Assembly (NCBI GenBank): GCA_945889545.1
Contig: CAMDCC010000035.1
Span: 1 to 15,387, forward strand
DNA length: 15,387 bases
DNA from: Bifidobacterium breve
Lineage (GTDB): Bacteria; Actinomycetota; Acidimicrobiia; IMCC26256; PALSA-555
Direction of reading: 5' to 3'
The notes under the pieces are model-generated. The model ran no database searches. It was not told where the DNA came from and saw nothing but the letters and a program-made list of their open reading frames with translations. Position 1 is the stretch's first letter; the number at the start of each line of letters is the position of its first letter. The translations under genes and the position numbers were made by a program. This document shows positions 7,073 through 14,726 of this stretch, piece by piece.

Positions 7073-8212
7073 TCAGACTCCGCGGGGAAGGTCGCTCGGG
7101 CGCCAGCCGAGGAGCTCGACGCCCAAGCCAAGGGCAAAGCGATCGGTCATCCCGCTCACGTAGCGCACGGCGAGCGCGGCCGCCTCCGGCGAGCCGGCAG
7201 CGACCGTAAGGGCCTCGGGATCAGGGAGACGCCGGGGCGCGTCGGCGAAGTGGTCGACGAGGCCTTGCAAGAGCCGCACCGCGCGCTCAGCCTGACGCAG
7301 GGCCGCGGGTCGTAGGTAGATGCGCTCGAAGTTGAACTCCCGAAACGCGGCGAGCGCGCCAGCGGCGGGCTCAGTCATGCCGACGTGACCGGTGTGCTCG
7401 ATGGCGTCGAGCACTGCGAGCACGAACGCTCCGACCTGCTCCGAACGACGCGCCCCCACCATCAAGCGCACCTCGGCCGGCAGGTCTTCAGGCACGAGGA
7501 TGCCCGCACCCACGGCGTCTTCGAAGTCGTGGCACACGTACGCGATGCGGTCGGCCCACGCCACCACTTCGCCCTCAGGCGTGGCGGGTGCGGGGCGGCG
7601 CCACGAGTGGTTACGCACGCCGTCGAGCGTCTCGCTGCACAGGTTGAGCTCGGCCAGCGTGACGTCGGCGCCGTACACCGCGTGGTCGTAGCCAGTGCCG
7701 GGCAGATAGGGCGAGAAGGCACCTTCGGAGGCGTGACCAGCCGGTCCGTGGCCGCAGTCGTGCGCCAGCGCGATCGCCTCCGTGAGTGGGAGGCAGAGGT
7801 TGGCGGCTCGGGCGATGCCGACGGCAACCTGGGCTACCTCGACCGCGTGGGTGAGGCGCGTGCGAAGGTGGTCGTTCTCGGGAGCGATGAACACCTGGCA
7901 CTTGCCCGCGAGACGCCGCCACGGACGCGAGTGCTTCACCCGGTCGAGGTCGCGCTCGAAGCAGAGCCGGTAGCGATCGGGCTCCTCGACCCGGGCCCGC
8001 ACCCCGGCGCCCACAGGTCGCGTGGCGCCCGGCGCCAACGTGTTGGCTAGTTCCGCTTCGCGCTCTTCCCGGGAACGCAGTCCGCCGCCCACGAACGCGT
8101 GGGCCCCACCGTGGGCCTGTTGGACGACAACCTCGGAGCGGATCTCGGCAGAGCGGATCTCGGGCCTGGTGTCGGGGCTGAGCTGGGGGTTGAGTGTGGC
8201 CTTGGTGTTCAT
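7073..8212 (-). CDS. dgt: HD-domain dNTP triphosphohydrolase (Dgt family)
   Basis: The enzyme should hydrolyse deoxynucleoside triphosphates to the deoxynucleoside and triphosphate, controlling the DNA precursor pool. The length is 379 residues. The core begins with RYRLCFERDLDRVKHSRPWRR (81-101) and GKCQVFI. The HD metal site is TRLTHAVEVAQ (His122), ALAHDCGHGPAGH (His151-Asp152, with His155 and His160) and VVAWADRIAY (Asp221). The first 75 or so residues are poorly conserved and low in recognisable motifs. The ATG start at 8212 is preceded at 6 nt by TACCCT, so a leaderless mRNA is likely. It is the first gene of the dgt-PPOX-dnaG-rpoD run, which fits the known dgt-dnaG pairing in actinobacteria such as mycobacteria. 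Confidence 0.92.
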   Translation of the reverse strand: MNTKATLNPQLSPDTRPEIRSAEIRSEVVVQQAHGGAHAFVGGGLRSREEREAELANTLAPGATRPVGAGVRARVEEPDRYRLCFERDLDRVKHSRPWRRLAGKCQVFIAPENDHLRTRLTHAVEVAQVAVGIARAANLCLPLTEAIALAHDCGHGPAGHASEGAFSPYLPGTGYDHAVYGADVTLAELNLCSETLDGVRNHSWRRPAPATPEGEVVAWADRIAYVCHDFEDAVGAGILVPEDLPAEVRLMVGARRSEQVGAFVLAVLDAIEHTGHVGMTEPAAGALAAFREFNFERIYLRPAALRQAERAVRLLQGLVDHFADAPRRLPDPEALTVAAGSPEAAALAVRYVSGMTDRFALGLGVELLGWRPSDLPRGV

Positions 8213-8218
8213 AGGTCG

Positions 8219-8224
8219 AGGGTA
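8219..8224 (-). promoter_or_regulatory. dgt: Putative -10 box, leaderless promoter of dgt
   Basis: On the minus strand TACCCT is followed by 6 nt and then the dgt ATG at 8212, placing the predicted +1 on or next to the A of the start codon. The only space between dgt and the divergent PPOX gene is 38 bp, so both promoters must overlap here. The other side shows only a weak CATGTT (8239-8244) before the GTG at 8251. Confidence 0.5.
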
Positions 8225-8250
8225 CCTGTGAGGTGTGACATGTTCGCGGT

Positions 8251-8760
8251 GTGCACGAGACTGAGGCCGACCTGGCCAACCTCCAGCAGATGCTGGACGC
8301 CAGCCACCGGGCTGCTGGCGAGCACCTGCGGTCGATCTTTCTCGACGATCGGCGCCTCGACGCGGCCGGGTTGACCGCGCTTCTCCCGGGCGTCCAGATC
8401 CTCAGCCTGGCCACGGTGACGGCCGACGGCCGTCCGCTCGTCGGACCCGTCGACGGACTCTTCTATCGCGGGCACTTCTACTTCGGGTCGTCGCCCGACT
8501 CCGTGCGCTTCCGCCACATCCGAGCCCGTCCCCACGTGAGCGCCACGCACGTTCGCGGCGAGGAGCTCGCCATCGTCGTGCACGGCGTCGCACACGAGAT
8601 CAACACCTCAAGCACTGACCAAACCGGCTTCCGCGATTACGCCGTCGAGGTCTACGGCGAGCAGTGGAACGAGTGGGGCCCCGACGCGCCGTACGCCCGG
8701 ATCGACCCCGACAAGCTGTTCGCCGCCTACATGCCGACGGCCGACATTCCGAGCAAGTGA
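8251..8760 (+). CDS. PPOX-type split-barrel family protein
   Basis: This 169-residue protein is another member of the pyridoxamine 5'-phosphate oxidase-like split-barrel superfamily, of a different subtype from the one beside dnaG. The diagnostic stretch is ILSLATVTADGRPLVGPVDG, then LFYRGHFYFGSSPDSVRFRHI and ARPHVSATHVRGEELAIVVHG. It has an N-terminal helical segment (about 40 residues) and a C-terminal helical tail around residues 120-160. Cofactor and substrate are unknown; a general flavin or F420 redox role is only family-level inference. The start is GTG 8251; a nearby ATG at 8240 is out of frame. It is divergent from dgt and convergent with ppdK. Its TGA stop is embedded in the left arm of a long hairpin. 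Confidence 0.8.
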   Translation: MHETEADLANLQQMLDASHRAAGEHLRSIFLDDRRLDAAGLTALLPGVQILSLATVTADGRPLVGPVDGLFYRGHFYFGSSPDSVRFRHIRARPHVSATHVRGEELAIVVHGVAHEINTSSTDQTGFRDYAVEVYGEQWNEWGPDAPYARIDPDKLFAAYMPTADIPSK

Positions 8761-8799
8761 CGCTCCGTTGTAAATATGACGGCGCAGCGTCACTTGCTC
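8751..8799. terminator. Long hairpin, likely bidirectional terminator
   Basis: GAGCAAGTGACGCT (8751-8764) is the exact reverse complement of AGCGTCACTTGCTC (8786-8799), a 14-bp perfect stem. Inside it CCGT (8765-8768) pairs with ACGG (8779-8782) beside a 3-nt bulge, closing a 10-nt AT-rich loop. The left arm contains the stop codon of the PPOX gene. There is no T-tract on either strand. It lies between convergent genes, so termination in both directions is the natural reading. Confidence 0.7.
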
Positions 8800-8817
8800 C
8801 GTAGGGGTGGACCTACG
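8800..8817. terminator. Second hairpin over the ppdK stop codon
   Basis: CGTAGG (8800-8805) pairs with CCTACG (8812-8817) around a 6-nt loop. It immediately abuts the 14-bp hairpin, and its right arm contains the ppdK TAG stop (8813-8815 on the minus strand). It is a short stem and may simply add to the neighbouring terminator. Confidence 0.4.
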
Positions 8818-11449
8818 CGGTGGTGCCGGGGCCTGACGCTTCGAGGGCGGCGTGGGCCGCAGCGAGCCGGGCGATGGGCACGCGATACGGCGAGCACGAC
8901 ACGTAGTCGAGGCCGATCTCGTGGCAGAACACTACCGATTCGGGATCGCCGCCGTGCTCGCCGCAGATGCCGAGCTTGATGTCGGGACGGGTCTTACGCC
9001 CGAGCTCGACGGCCGTACGCATCATCGCGCCGACTCCGCGGAAGTCGATGACCTCGAACGGGTTGTGCTCAAGCAGACCGCGTTCGAGGTACTCCGACAT
9101 GAACTTGCCTTCGACGTCGTCACGCGAGAAGCCGAACACCATCTGCGTGAGGTCGTTGGTACCGAACGAAAAGAACTCGGCGGTGTGCGCGATCTCGTCG
9201 GCTACGAGTGCCGCGCGCGGCGTCTCCACCATCGTTCCCACGAGGTACTTCACGCCGGCGGCACCAAAGGTCTCGCCAGCCAGCTCCTCAGCCACCTCTC
9301 GCACCCAGCCGATGGCGAGCGCGAGCTCGGGGCCCGACACCGACAACGGGATCATGATCTCCACCTGCGGATCGCCTCCCGCAAGCTTGCGCTCACCGGC
9401 AGCCACGAGCAGCGCGCGCACCTGTGTGCGGTACAGACCCGGCTTCAAGACCCCGAGTCGCACACCGCGCGTACCGAGCATCGGGTTCGACTCTCTCAAT
9501 TGCTGGGCCGCGTGGAGAAGCCGCCGACCTTCGTCGTCGAGCTCGCCCCGCGCCTCGCGCACGAGCAGCTCCTCCACGTCGGGCAAGAACTCGTGCAGCG
9601 GCGGGTCGAGCAGGCGGACCGTGACGGGCAGGCCGTCCATCGCCTTGAGGATCCCCACGAAGTCTTCGCGCTGGCGCTCGCCGAGCTCGTGCAGGATCTC
9701 GGCTTCCTCGTGCTCGTCCTTGGCGAGGATGAAGCGTTGGATGAGCGGCAGACGATCGCCGAGGAACATGTGCTCGGTGCGACACAAGCCGATCCCCTCG
9801 GCGCCATAGCGACGCGCCACTTCGGCGTCGTGCGGAAGATCGGCGTTGGTGCGCACCCGCAAGCGCCGGAACTCATCGGCCCAGCCGAGGATCACGTCGA
9901 ACGGTCCCGACGGCTCAGGGGTGATCACGGCGACCGCACCGACGACGACCTCGCCGGTGGAGCCGTTGATCGAGATGACCTCACCCTCGCGCACGACAGT
10001 GGTACCGACGCTGAACTGCTTCGCCGCAACGTCGATGTGGAGCTCGCTCGCGCCACACACCGCCGGAGTGCCCATGCCGCGCGCCACAACCGCGGCATGG
10101 CTCACGAGCCCGCCGCGCGACGTGAGGATTCCCTCGGCCGCGATCATCCCGTGCAGGTCGTCGGGTGACGTCTCCGGCCGCACGAGGATCACATGCTCGC
10201 CGGCCTCGTGAAACGCCTCGGCGTCGTCGGCCGTGAAGTACACCTTGCCAACCGCGGCCCCTGGCGATGCGTTGAGACCCTTCGCGATCGCCGTGTACTT
10301 GGCCTTGGGGTCGAACATCGGGTGAAGTATCTGGTCGAGCTGGGCCGGCTGCACCCGCAGCACCGCCTCACGCTTGTCGATCAGACCTTCAGTCTCCATG
10401 TCGACGGCCATCTGAAGTGCGGCGGCCGCCGTGCGCTTGCCCACGCGGGTCTGGAGCAGGAAGAGCCGGCCCTGCTCGATCGTGAACTCGATGTCGCACA
10501 TGTCGCGGTAGTGCTGCTCCAGCTTGTGCATCGCAGCGAGGAGCTCGGTGTGGCAGTCGGGGAACACGTTGGCCATCGCGTCGAGGTGCTCAGTGGTGCG
10601 GATCCCGGCCACAACGTCTTCACCCTGGGCGTTTCGCAGGAAGTCGCCGTACGGGCGCGACTCGCCGGTGGCGGGATCACGGGTGAACGCAACGCCGGTG
10701 CCGGAGTCTTCGCCCTTGTTGCCGAACACCATCGTCTGCACGTTCACCGCAGTGCCGAGGTCGTCGGGGATCGACTCCATGCGGCGATAGATCTTCGCCC
10801 GGTCGCCGTTCCACGACTTGAACACGGCTTCGATCGCGTATCGGAGCTGCACCTTCGGGTCCTGGGGGAACTCGATGCCGGCCTCGGACTGCACGATCCC
10901 CTTGAATGCCTCGACGAGACCGCGCAGGTCGTCGGCCGAGAGCTCGGGGTCAGTGGCCACGCCGCGCTCATGGCGGATCGCCTCGAGCGCCTTCTCGAAA
11001 GTCTCACCTTCCACGTCGAGGACGATCTTCCCGAACATCTGGACGAAGCGGCGATAGGAGTCGAAGGCGAAGCGCTCGTTGCCCGTCTGCTTGGCCAAGC
11101 CTGCGACCGACACGTCATTGAGACCGAGATTGAGGACCGTGTCCATCATCCCCGGCATCGAGAACGCCGCGCCCGACCGGACCGACACGAGCAGCGGATC
11201 GGCGTCGTCACCGAGACGCTTGCCCATCTTGGCTTCGAGGGCCTCGAGGGATGCCGCGACCTCGTCCATCAGGCCATCAGGCAACGTGTCGCCCGAGTGC
11301 ATATAGGCCTTGCACGCGTCGGTGGTGATCGTGAAGCCGGGCGGCACCGGCAGGCCGAGCTTGGTCATCTCGCCCAGGTTGGCCCCCTTGCCGCCGAGCA
11401 GGTACTTCTGCTCCTTGGAGCCTTCCTCGAAGGCAAACACGTAGTTCAT
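8813..11449 (-). CDS. ppdK: Pyruvate, phosphate dikinase
   Basis: PPDK interconverts pyruvate, ATP and phosphate with phosphoenolpyruvate, AMP and pyrophosphate, serving gluconeogenic PEP supply or PPi-linked glycolysis in the cytoplasm. The 878 residues match the usual length. The order is an N-terminal nucleotide-binding ATP-grasp domain (KYLLGGKGANLGEM near the start), then the swivelling phosphohistidine domain with GGLVSHAAVVARGMGTPAVCG (catalytic His451), and the C-terminal PEP/pyruvate barrel ending GICGEHGGDP (Cys829). Two positions before the catalytic His, the threonine that the regulatory kinase/phosphatase normally modifies is Val449. The chosen start is ATG 11449, four bases after the stop of the upstream gene; there is no clear ribosome binding site, so coupling is likely. 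The frame is open upstream to 11707, but that part is a Ser/Arg-rich shadow of the neighbouring gene. Confidence 0.97.
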   Translation of the reverse strand: MNYVFAFEEGSKEQKYLLGGKGANLGEMTKLGLPVPPGFTITTDACKAYMHSGDTLPDGLMDEVAASLEALEAKMGKRLGDDADPLLVSVRSGAAFSMPGMMDTVLNLGLNDVSVAGLAKQTGNERFAFDSYRRFVQMFGKIVLDVEGETFEKALEAIRHERGVATDPELSADDLRGLVEAFKGIVQSEAGIEFPQDPKVQLRYAIEAVFKSWNGDRAKIYRRMESIPDDLGTAVNVQTMVFGNKGEDSGTGVAFTRDPATGESRPYGDFLRNAQGEDVVAGIRTTEHLDAMANVFPDCHTELLAAMHKLEQHYRDMCDIEFTIEQGRLFLLQTRVGKRTAAAALQMAVDMETEGLIDKREAVLRVQPAQLDQILHPMFDPKAKYTAIAKGLNASPGAAVGKVYFTADDAEAFHEAGEHVILVRPETSPDDLHGMIAAEGILTSRGGLVSHAAVVARGMGTPAVCGASELHIDVAAKQFSVGTTVVREGEVISINGSTGEVVVGAVAVITPEPSGPFDVILGWADEFRRLRVRTNADLPHDAEVARRYGAEGIGLCRTEHMFLGDRLPLIQRFILAKDEHEEAEILHELGERQREDFVGILKAMDGLPVTVRLLDPPLHEFLPDVEELLVREARGELDDEGRRLLHAAQQLRESNPMLGTRGVRLGVLKPGLYRTQVRALLVAAGERKLAGGDPQVEIMIPLSVSGPELALAIGWVREVAEELAGETFGAAGVKYLVGTMVETPRAALVADEIAHTAEFFSFGTNDLTQMVFGFSRDDVEGKFMSEYLERGLLEHNPFEVIDFRGVGAMMRTAVELGRKTRPDIKLGICGEHGGDPESVVFCHEIGLDYVSCSPYRVPIARLAAAHAALEASGPGTTA

Positions 11450-11453
11450 TTGC

Positions 11454-12560
11454 TCAACCGTCGACGACGATCGTCTTGGACATCCGGTCGTGCAGGCCCT
11501 GGAGATTCGGGTTGCGTTGCCACCCGAGCACCCCGAAGAGCACGAGCGCGAACCCGAGCGGGAAGATGAATGCCCCGAGGAACATCGAGGCCAAGACCAC
11601 GATGCCGTACCGACCAATCGAGGAGCGCACGCCGATCGGCGACCCGTCCACTTGGACGACGCGGATCTGGAACAGCCGCTTGCCAAACGTCTGACCGGTG
11701 CGAGCACTCAACGGCACGAGGTACAGCAACATCAGCCCGATGAGCGTGAACTGCAAACCGTAGGTACCGAGCGCGATGTCGCCTTGCAGGTCCCTCCCTC
11801 GGTCGTCGGCCCGCTCCGCATCCTTGTCGAGCCGGTTTTCCTTGTTCGTGAGCTTCGCCCGGTTATCGGGAGTCGCGAGCATTCCCGGAACCTTGCGGTC
11901 GCAGAACGCCTCGGCAGTCTGAATGGTGGTGAGCTTCAGGGGATCCCGGTCTTGCTCATCGGCCAACTGTTTCTGACACTCGTTCACGAGATCGAGCTTC
12001 GCCGTCTCCTTCGGGTACGCCTTGTCGATGATCGCGGGCCCGGCGATGAAGAACCCGACGAAGAAGATCGTGGCGAGCACAACCATGTCGACGAGCATCG
12101 CGAGCACGCGCGCACGCGGCGGTGGCGGATGAAACCCTGACGGCCACGACGACGGCACGGGAAGCGGCGCCGTGGAGAAAAGACTGGGCGGACGTTCACG
12201 AATCGGGCGCCCGCGGCGGTCGACCGCTTGCTCGCGACCTGCTGCACGCGCGGGCACCGGCGCGTCATCGTCAACGCCTCCGTCGACGTCCAGGTCACGA
12301 TCGGCCCCGCCGAGCTCCATCGTCGCGTCGTACCGACCGCGTTGGTATGGGTCGCTGAGCACCTGCCACGCGCCGCGGACGCTGGCTTCCTCTCGGCGGT
12401 AACCGTCGATGGAACCCTGGTCGGGCTTCTTCGCTCCCTGTTCACGCGCGACGTCGCCCTGCACCTCGGACAGCCGCGTCTGGTACGCCGCCTTGATCGC
12501 GTCCTTGTCGGCCGCAGAGTCCACGCCGAGCACGTCGTAAAGAGTCAGGTCTTCGCTCAC
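11454..12560 (-). CDS. Degenerate J-domain plus RDD-family membrane protein
   Basis: This 368-residue two-part protein has no function I can name. Residues 5-80 look like a J domain (LYDVLGVDSAADKDAIKAAY, then AWQVLSDPYQRGRYD), but the HPD motif that activates Hsp70 is absent, with GDVAREQGAKKPDQG in that loop. An acidic and then Arg/Pro-rich linker (85-150) follows. The RDD membrane domain comes next: TM1 at about 152-175 with RARVLAMLVDM, a loop of about 90 residues predicted to be outside, with Cys195 and Cys220, TM2 at about 265-285, SARTGQTFGKRLFQIRVV, TM3 at about 315-345, and a terminal LHDRMSKTIVV. The start is GTG 12560, overlapping the glyS stop as GTGA. ppdK begins 4 nt after its stop. 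RDD proteins include transporters and proteins of unknown role. Confidence 0.82.
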   Translation of the reverse strand: MSEDLTLYDVLGVDSAADKDAIKAAYQTRLSEVQGDVAREQGAKKPDQGSIDGYRREEASVRGAWQVLSDPYQRGRYDATMELGGADRDLDVDGGVDDDAPVPARAAGREQAVDRRGRPIRERPPSLFSTAPLPVPSSWPSGFHPPPPRARVLAMLVDMVVLATIFFVGFFIAGPAIIDKAYPKETAKLDLVNECQKQLADEQDRDPLKLTTIQTAEAFCDRKVPGMLATPDNRAKLTNKENRLDKDAERADDRGRDLQGDIALGTYGLQFTLIGLMLLYLVPLSARTGQTFGKRLFQIRVVQVDGSPIGVRSSIGRYGIVVLASMFLGAFIFPLGFALVLFGVLGWQRNPNLQGLHDRMSKTIVVDG

Positions 12561-13885
12561 GTTCCGATTCGCTCCTGTAGGTACGACACAATGTCGTTGA
12601 TGGGCACGCGTTCCTGCTTCATGGAGTCGCGATCGCGTGCAGTGACCGCATGGTCGTCGAGGCTGTCGAAATCGACCGTCACACAGACGGGAGTGCCGAT
12701 CTCGTCCTGCCGACGGTAGCGGCGCCCGATTGAGCCCGCCGTATCGACGTCGATCATGAAATGGGGCCGCAGCGCAGCGGCCACTTCGTCGGCGACCGGC
12801 ACGAGCTTCTCCTGCTTCGAGAGCGGGAGCACCGCCACCTTGATCGGCGCCAGCCGGGGGTCGAAGCGCAGCACCGTGCGCTTCTCAGCCTTCCCAGCGT
12901 CGTTCGGAGCCTCGTCCTCGTCGTAGGCCGCGAGGAGGAAGGCGAGCAGGGCTCGGTCGGCGCCGACGGCGGGCTCGATCACATAAGGAACGTACCGGCG
13001 GTCGTGCTCCTGGTCGAAGTAGGTGAGGTCCTGGCCCGAGAACTTGGCGTGCTGGGTGAGGTCGAAGTCGCCTCGGTTGGCCACGCCCTCGAGCTCACCC
13101 CAGCCCCACGGGTACTCGAACTCGATGTCGGCGGTACCTACTGAGTAGTGCGACAGCTCTTCGGGGTCGTGCGGGCGGAGCCGCAGCTTCGACTCCGGGA
13201 TGCCGAGATCGATGAACCAGCGCAGACGCTCCTGGCACCAGTACTCGTACCACCGCTCCCCGTCTTCCGGGGGCACGAAGAACTCCATCTCCATCTGCTC
13301 GAACTCGCGCGTGCGGAAGATGAAGTTCCCTGGCGTGATCTCGTTGCGGAACGACTTGCCGATCTGCGCGATACCGAACGGCGGCTTCTTGCGCGTCGTG
13401 GTCTGCACGTTCGAGAAGTTGACGAAGATCCCCTGCGCGGTCTCCGGACGCAGGTACGCAACCGCGGCCTCGTCTTCCACCGGGCCGACAAAGGTCTTGA
13501 ACATGAGGTGGAAGTTGCGCGCCTCGGTAAGCGAGTCCTTGGCCCCGCAGTTCGGGCACGCGCCCGACGCGGGGAGGTGATCAGCCCGGAAGCGCTCCTT
13601 GCAGTTCCGGCAGTCGACGAGCGGGTCGGTGAACGTGTCGAGGTGACCACTCGCCTCCCACACCTTGGGCGCCATGAGGATCGCGGCGTCGATGCCCACG
13701 ATGTCTTCACGCATCTGCACCATCGAACGCCACCAGGCGTCCTTCACGTTGCGCTTCAGCAGCGAGCCCAGCGGCCCGTAGTCCCAGGTGGACCGGAAGC
13801 CGCCGTAGATCTCGCTCGACGGGAACACCAAGCCACGCCGCTTACACAGGTTGACGACGCGTTCCATCAGCTCCGGCTTGGCCAT
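12557..13885 (-). CDS. glyS: Glycyl-tRNA synthetase, single-chain class II type
   Basis: The enzyme charges tRNA-Gly with glycine. It has 442 residues and is the homodimeric alpha2 type found in actinobacteria, archaea and eukaryotes, not the alpha/beta type. The N-terminus has GLVFPSSEIYGG and WDYGPLGSLLKRN. A zinc ribbon is formed by C92, C95, C110 and C113. Motif 2 is KSFRNEITPGNFIFRTREFE (177-196). Motif 3 is VIEPAVGADRALLAFL (302-317). The anticodon-binding domain covers about 345-442 (IKVAVLPLSKQEKLVPVADE, RYRRQDEIGTPVCVTVD). The ATG at 13885 is preceded at 9 nt by TACGAT, and no glycine riboswitch or T-box fits in the 51 nt from recO. The TGA overlaps the GTG of the next gene. Confidence 0.97.
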   Translation of the reverse strand: MAKPELMERVVNLCKRRGLVFPSSEIYGGFRSTWDYGPLGSLLKRNVKDAWWRSMVQMREDIVGIDAAILMAPKVWEASGHLDTFTDPLVDCRNCKERFRADHLPASGACPNCGAKDSLTEARNFHLMFKTFVGPVEDEAAVAYLRPETAQGIFVNFSNVQTTTRKKPPFGIAQIGKSFRNEITPGNFIFRTREFEQMEMEFFVPPEDGERWYEYWCQERLRWFIDLGIPESKLRLRPHDPEELSHYSVGTADIEFEYPWGWGELEGVANRGDFDLTQHAKFSGQDLTYFDQEHDRRYVPYVIEPAVGADRALLAFLLAAYDEDEAPNDAGKAEKRTVLRFDPRLAPIKVAVLPLSKQEKLVPVADEVAAALRPHFMIDVDTAGSIGRRYRRQDEIGTPVCVTVDFDSLDDHAVTARDRDSMKQERVPINDIVSYLQERIGT

Positions 13886-13894
13886 GAACGCTTG

Positions 13895-13900
13895 ATCGTA
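13895..13900 (-). promoter_or_regulatory. glyS: Putative -10 box of glyS
   Basis: On the minus strand this is TACGAT, 9 nt ahead of the glyS ATG, predicting a 5' UTR of about 3 nt. No -35 consensus is evident. It would be the promoter of the glyS-J/RDD-ppdK run. Confidence 0.45.
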
Positions 13901-13936
13901 TCGGGGAGAGGGTCTGTTCCCCCTGAGAGAGGCCTG

Positions 13937-14656
13937 TTACAGCAGAGCCGCACTCCTCAATCGGCGTTCGGACTGGTGCTCGAGCGCGGCGATGCCGAGC
14001 CGCTCGACCTCGTGGAGCAACGCAGGCGGGTGCTCGCACGCGAGCACGCCGTTGAGCCCACCGCCCACGACACGCCCGACCACATCGAGCGCCTCGGGCG
14101 AGATGCGCCGCCCGCCGTGGCGGCCGCAGGGCTCGCACAGCACGCCACCTTCCTGGAAGTCGAACGCGACGAACGGGTCGCCGGCACCGCAGCGCGCACA
14201 GGTGTCGAGCTCGGGGTGGAAGCCCTCGAGCGAGAGCAGCTTCCAGTAGAACGCCGCGCTCACCATCGGCGACGGCTGGGCGGCCATGGTCTGCAAGGCG
14301 CCCACGAGCATTCGGTACAGCCCGGCGTTGCGCTCCCGTTCTTGGGCCACCTGGTCGACGGCTTCGAGCATCGAGATGGCGTGCGTGAGGGCGGCGTAGG
14401 TGTCGCGGAGCTGGCGGTTGGCGTCGATCGTCTCCACCTGGGTGACCACGTCGAGCTCGCGACCCCGGTAGCACTGGAACGCCACATGGCTCGTGGGCTC
14501 GAGCCGGGCGCCGAAGCGACTTCCCGGCCGACGGATCCCCTTCGCAACTGCGCGGACCTTGCCGTTGGTCTGCGTCATGAAGCTGACGATGCGATCGGCC
14601 TCACCGAGCTTGTGAGTGCGCAGCACCACACCCTTATCGCGATACAAGCCGCTCAT
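13937..14656 (-). CDS. recO: DNA repair protein RecO
   Basis: RecO works in the RecFOR pathway, helping load RecA on SSB-coated single-stranded DNA at gaps. The length is 239 residues. The N-terminal OB-fold begins with LYRDKGVVLRTHKLGEADRI (4-23) and continues with GKVRAVAKGIRRPGSRFGARL. A helical domain follows. The zinc site is CARCG and CEPCG (C153, C156, C174, C177). The chosen start is ATG 14656, because family members begin this way. The frame is open upstream to 14929 but without RecO-like sequence. The start codon overlaps, as ATGA, the stop of a possible 21-codon leader ORF, and there is no good ribosome binding site. glyS follows after 51 nt. Confidence 0.95.
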   Translation of the reverse strand: MSGLYRDKGVVLRTHKLGEADRIVSFMTQTNGKVRAVAKGIRRPGSRFGARLEPTSHVAFQCYRGRELDVVTQVETIDANRQLRDTYAALTHAISMLEAVDQVAQERERNAGLYRMLVGALQTMAAQPSPMVSAAFYWKLLSLEGFHPELDTCARCGAGDPFVAFDFQEGGVLCEPCGRHGGRRISPEALDVVGRVVGGGLNGVLACEHPPALLHEVERLGIAALEHQSERRLRSAALL

Positions 14657-14718
14657 TCGGGTCGATTCCGCGACGGCGTCCCGGCCATCCGGCCACGCCT
14701 CCGCTTCATCTCCTGCAT
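14653..14718 (-). CDS. Possible 21-codon leader ORF coupled to recO
   Basis: An ATG at 14718 opens a reading frame of 21 codons (MQEMKRRRGRMAGTPSRNRP then E) whose TGA overlaps the recO ATG as ATGA. The ATG lies 8 nt after a TACACT -10-like box, so it would be the first start codon met on a transcript with a 2-nt leader. The peptide is very basic and resembles nothing I recognise. If real, it probably serves to deliver ribosomes to recO by termination-reinitiation rather than acting as a peptide. It could be chance; a GTG-started N-terminal extension of recO across the same bases is the alternative. Confidence 0.35.
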   Translation of the reverse strand: MQEMKRRRGRMAGTPSRNRPE

Positions 14719-14726
14719 ATGCCACA

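Noticed and set aside
8852..11569. Two long plus-strand open frames opposite ppdK
   Set aside because: The minus strand encodes full-length PPDK with all motifs. The opposite frames are His/Arg/Leu-rich shadows produced by codon bias.
11454..12560. Calling this gene a DnaJ co-chaperone
   Set aside because: The HPD motif is missing and no zinc or substrate-binding domain follows; the C-terminal half is an RDD membrane domain.
13886..13936. Glycine riboswitch or T-box leader for glyS
   Set aside because: Only 51 nt separate recO and glyS, too little for either, and a -10-like box sits 9 nt before the start codon.
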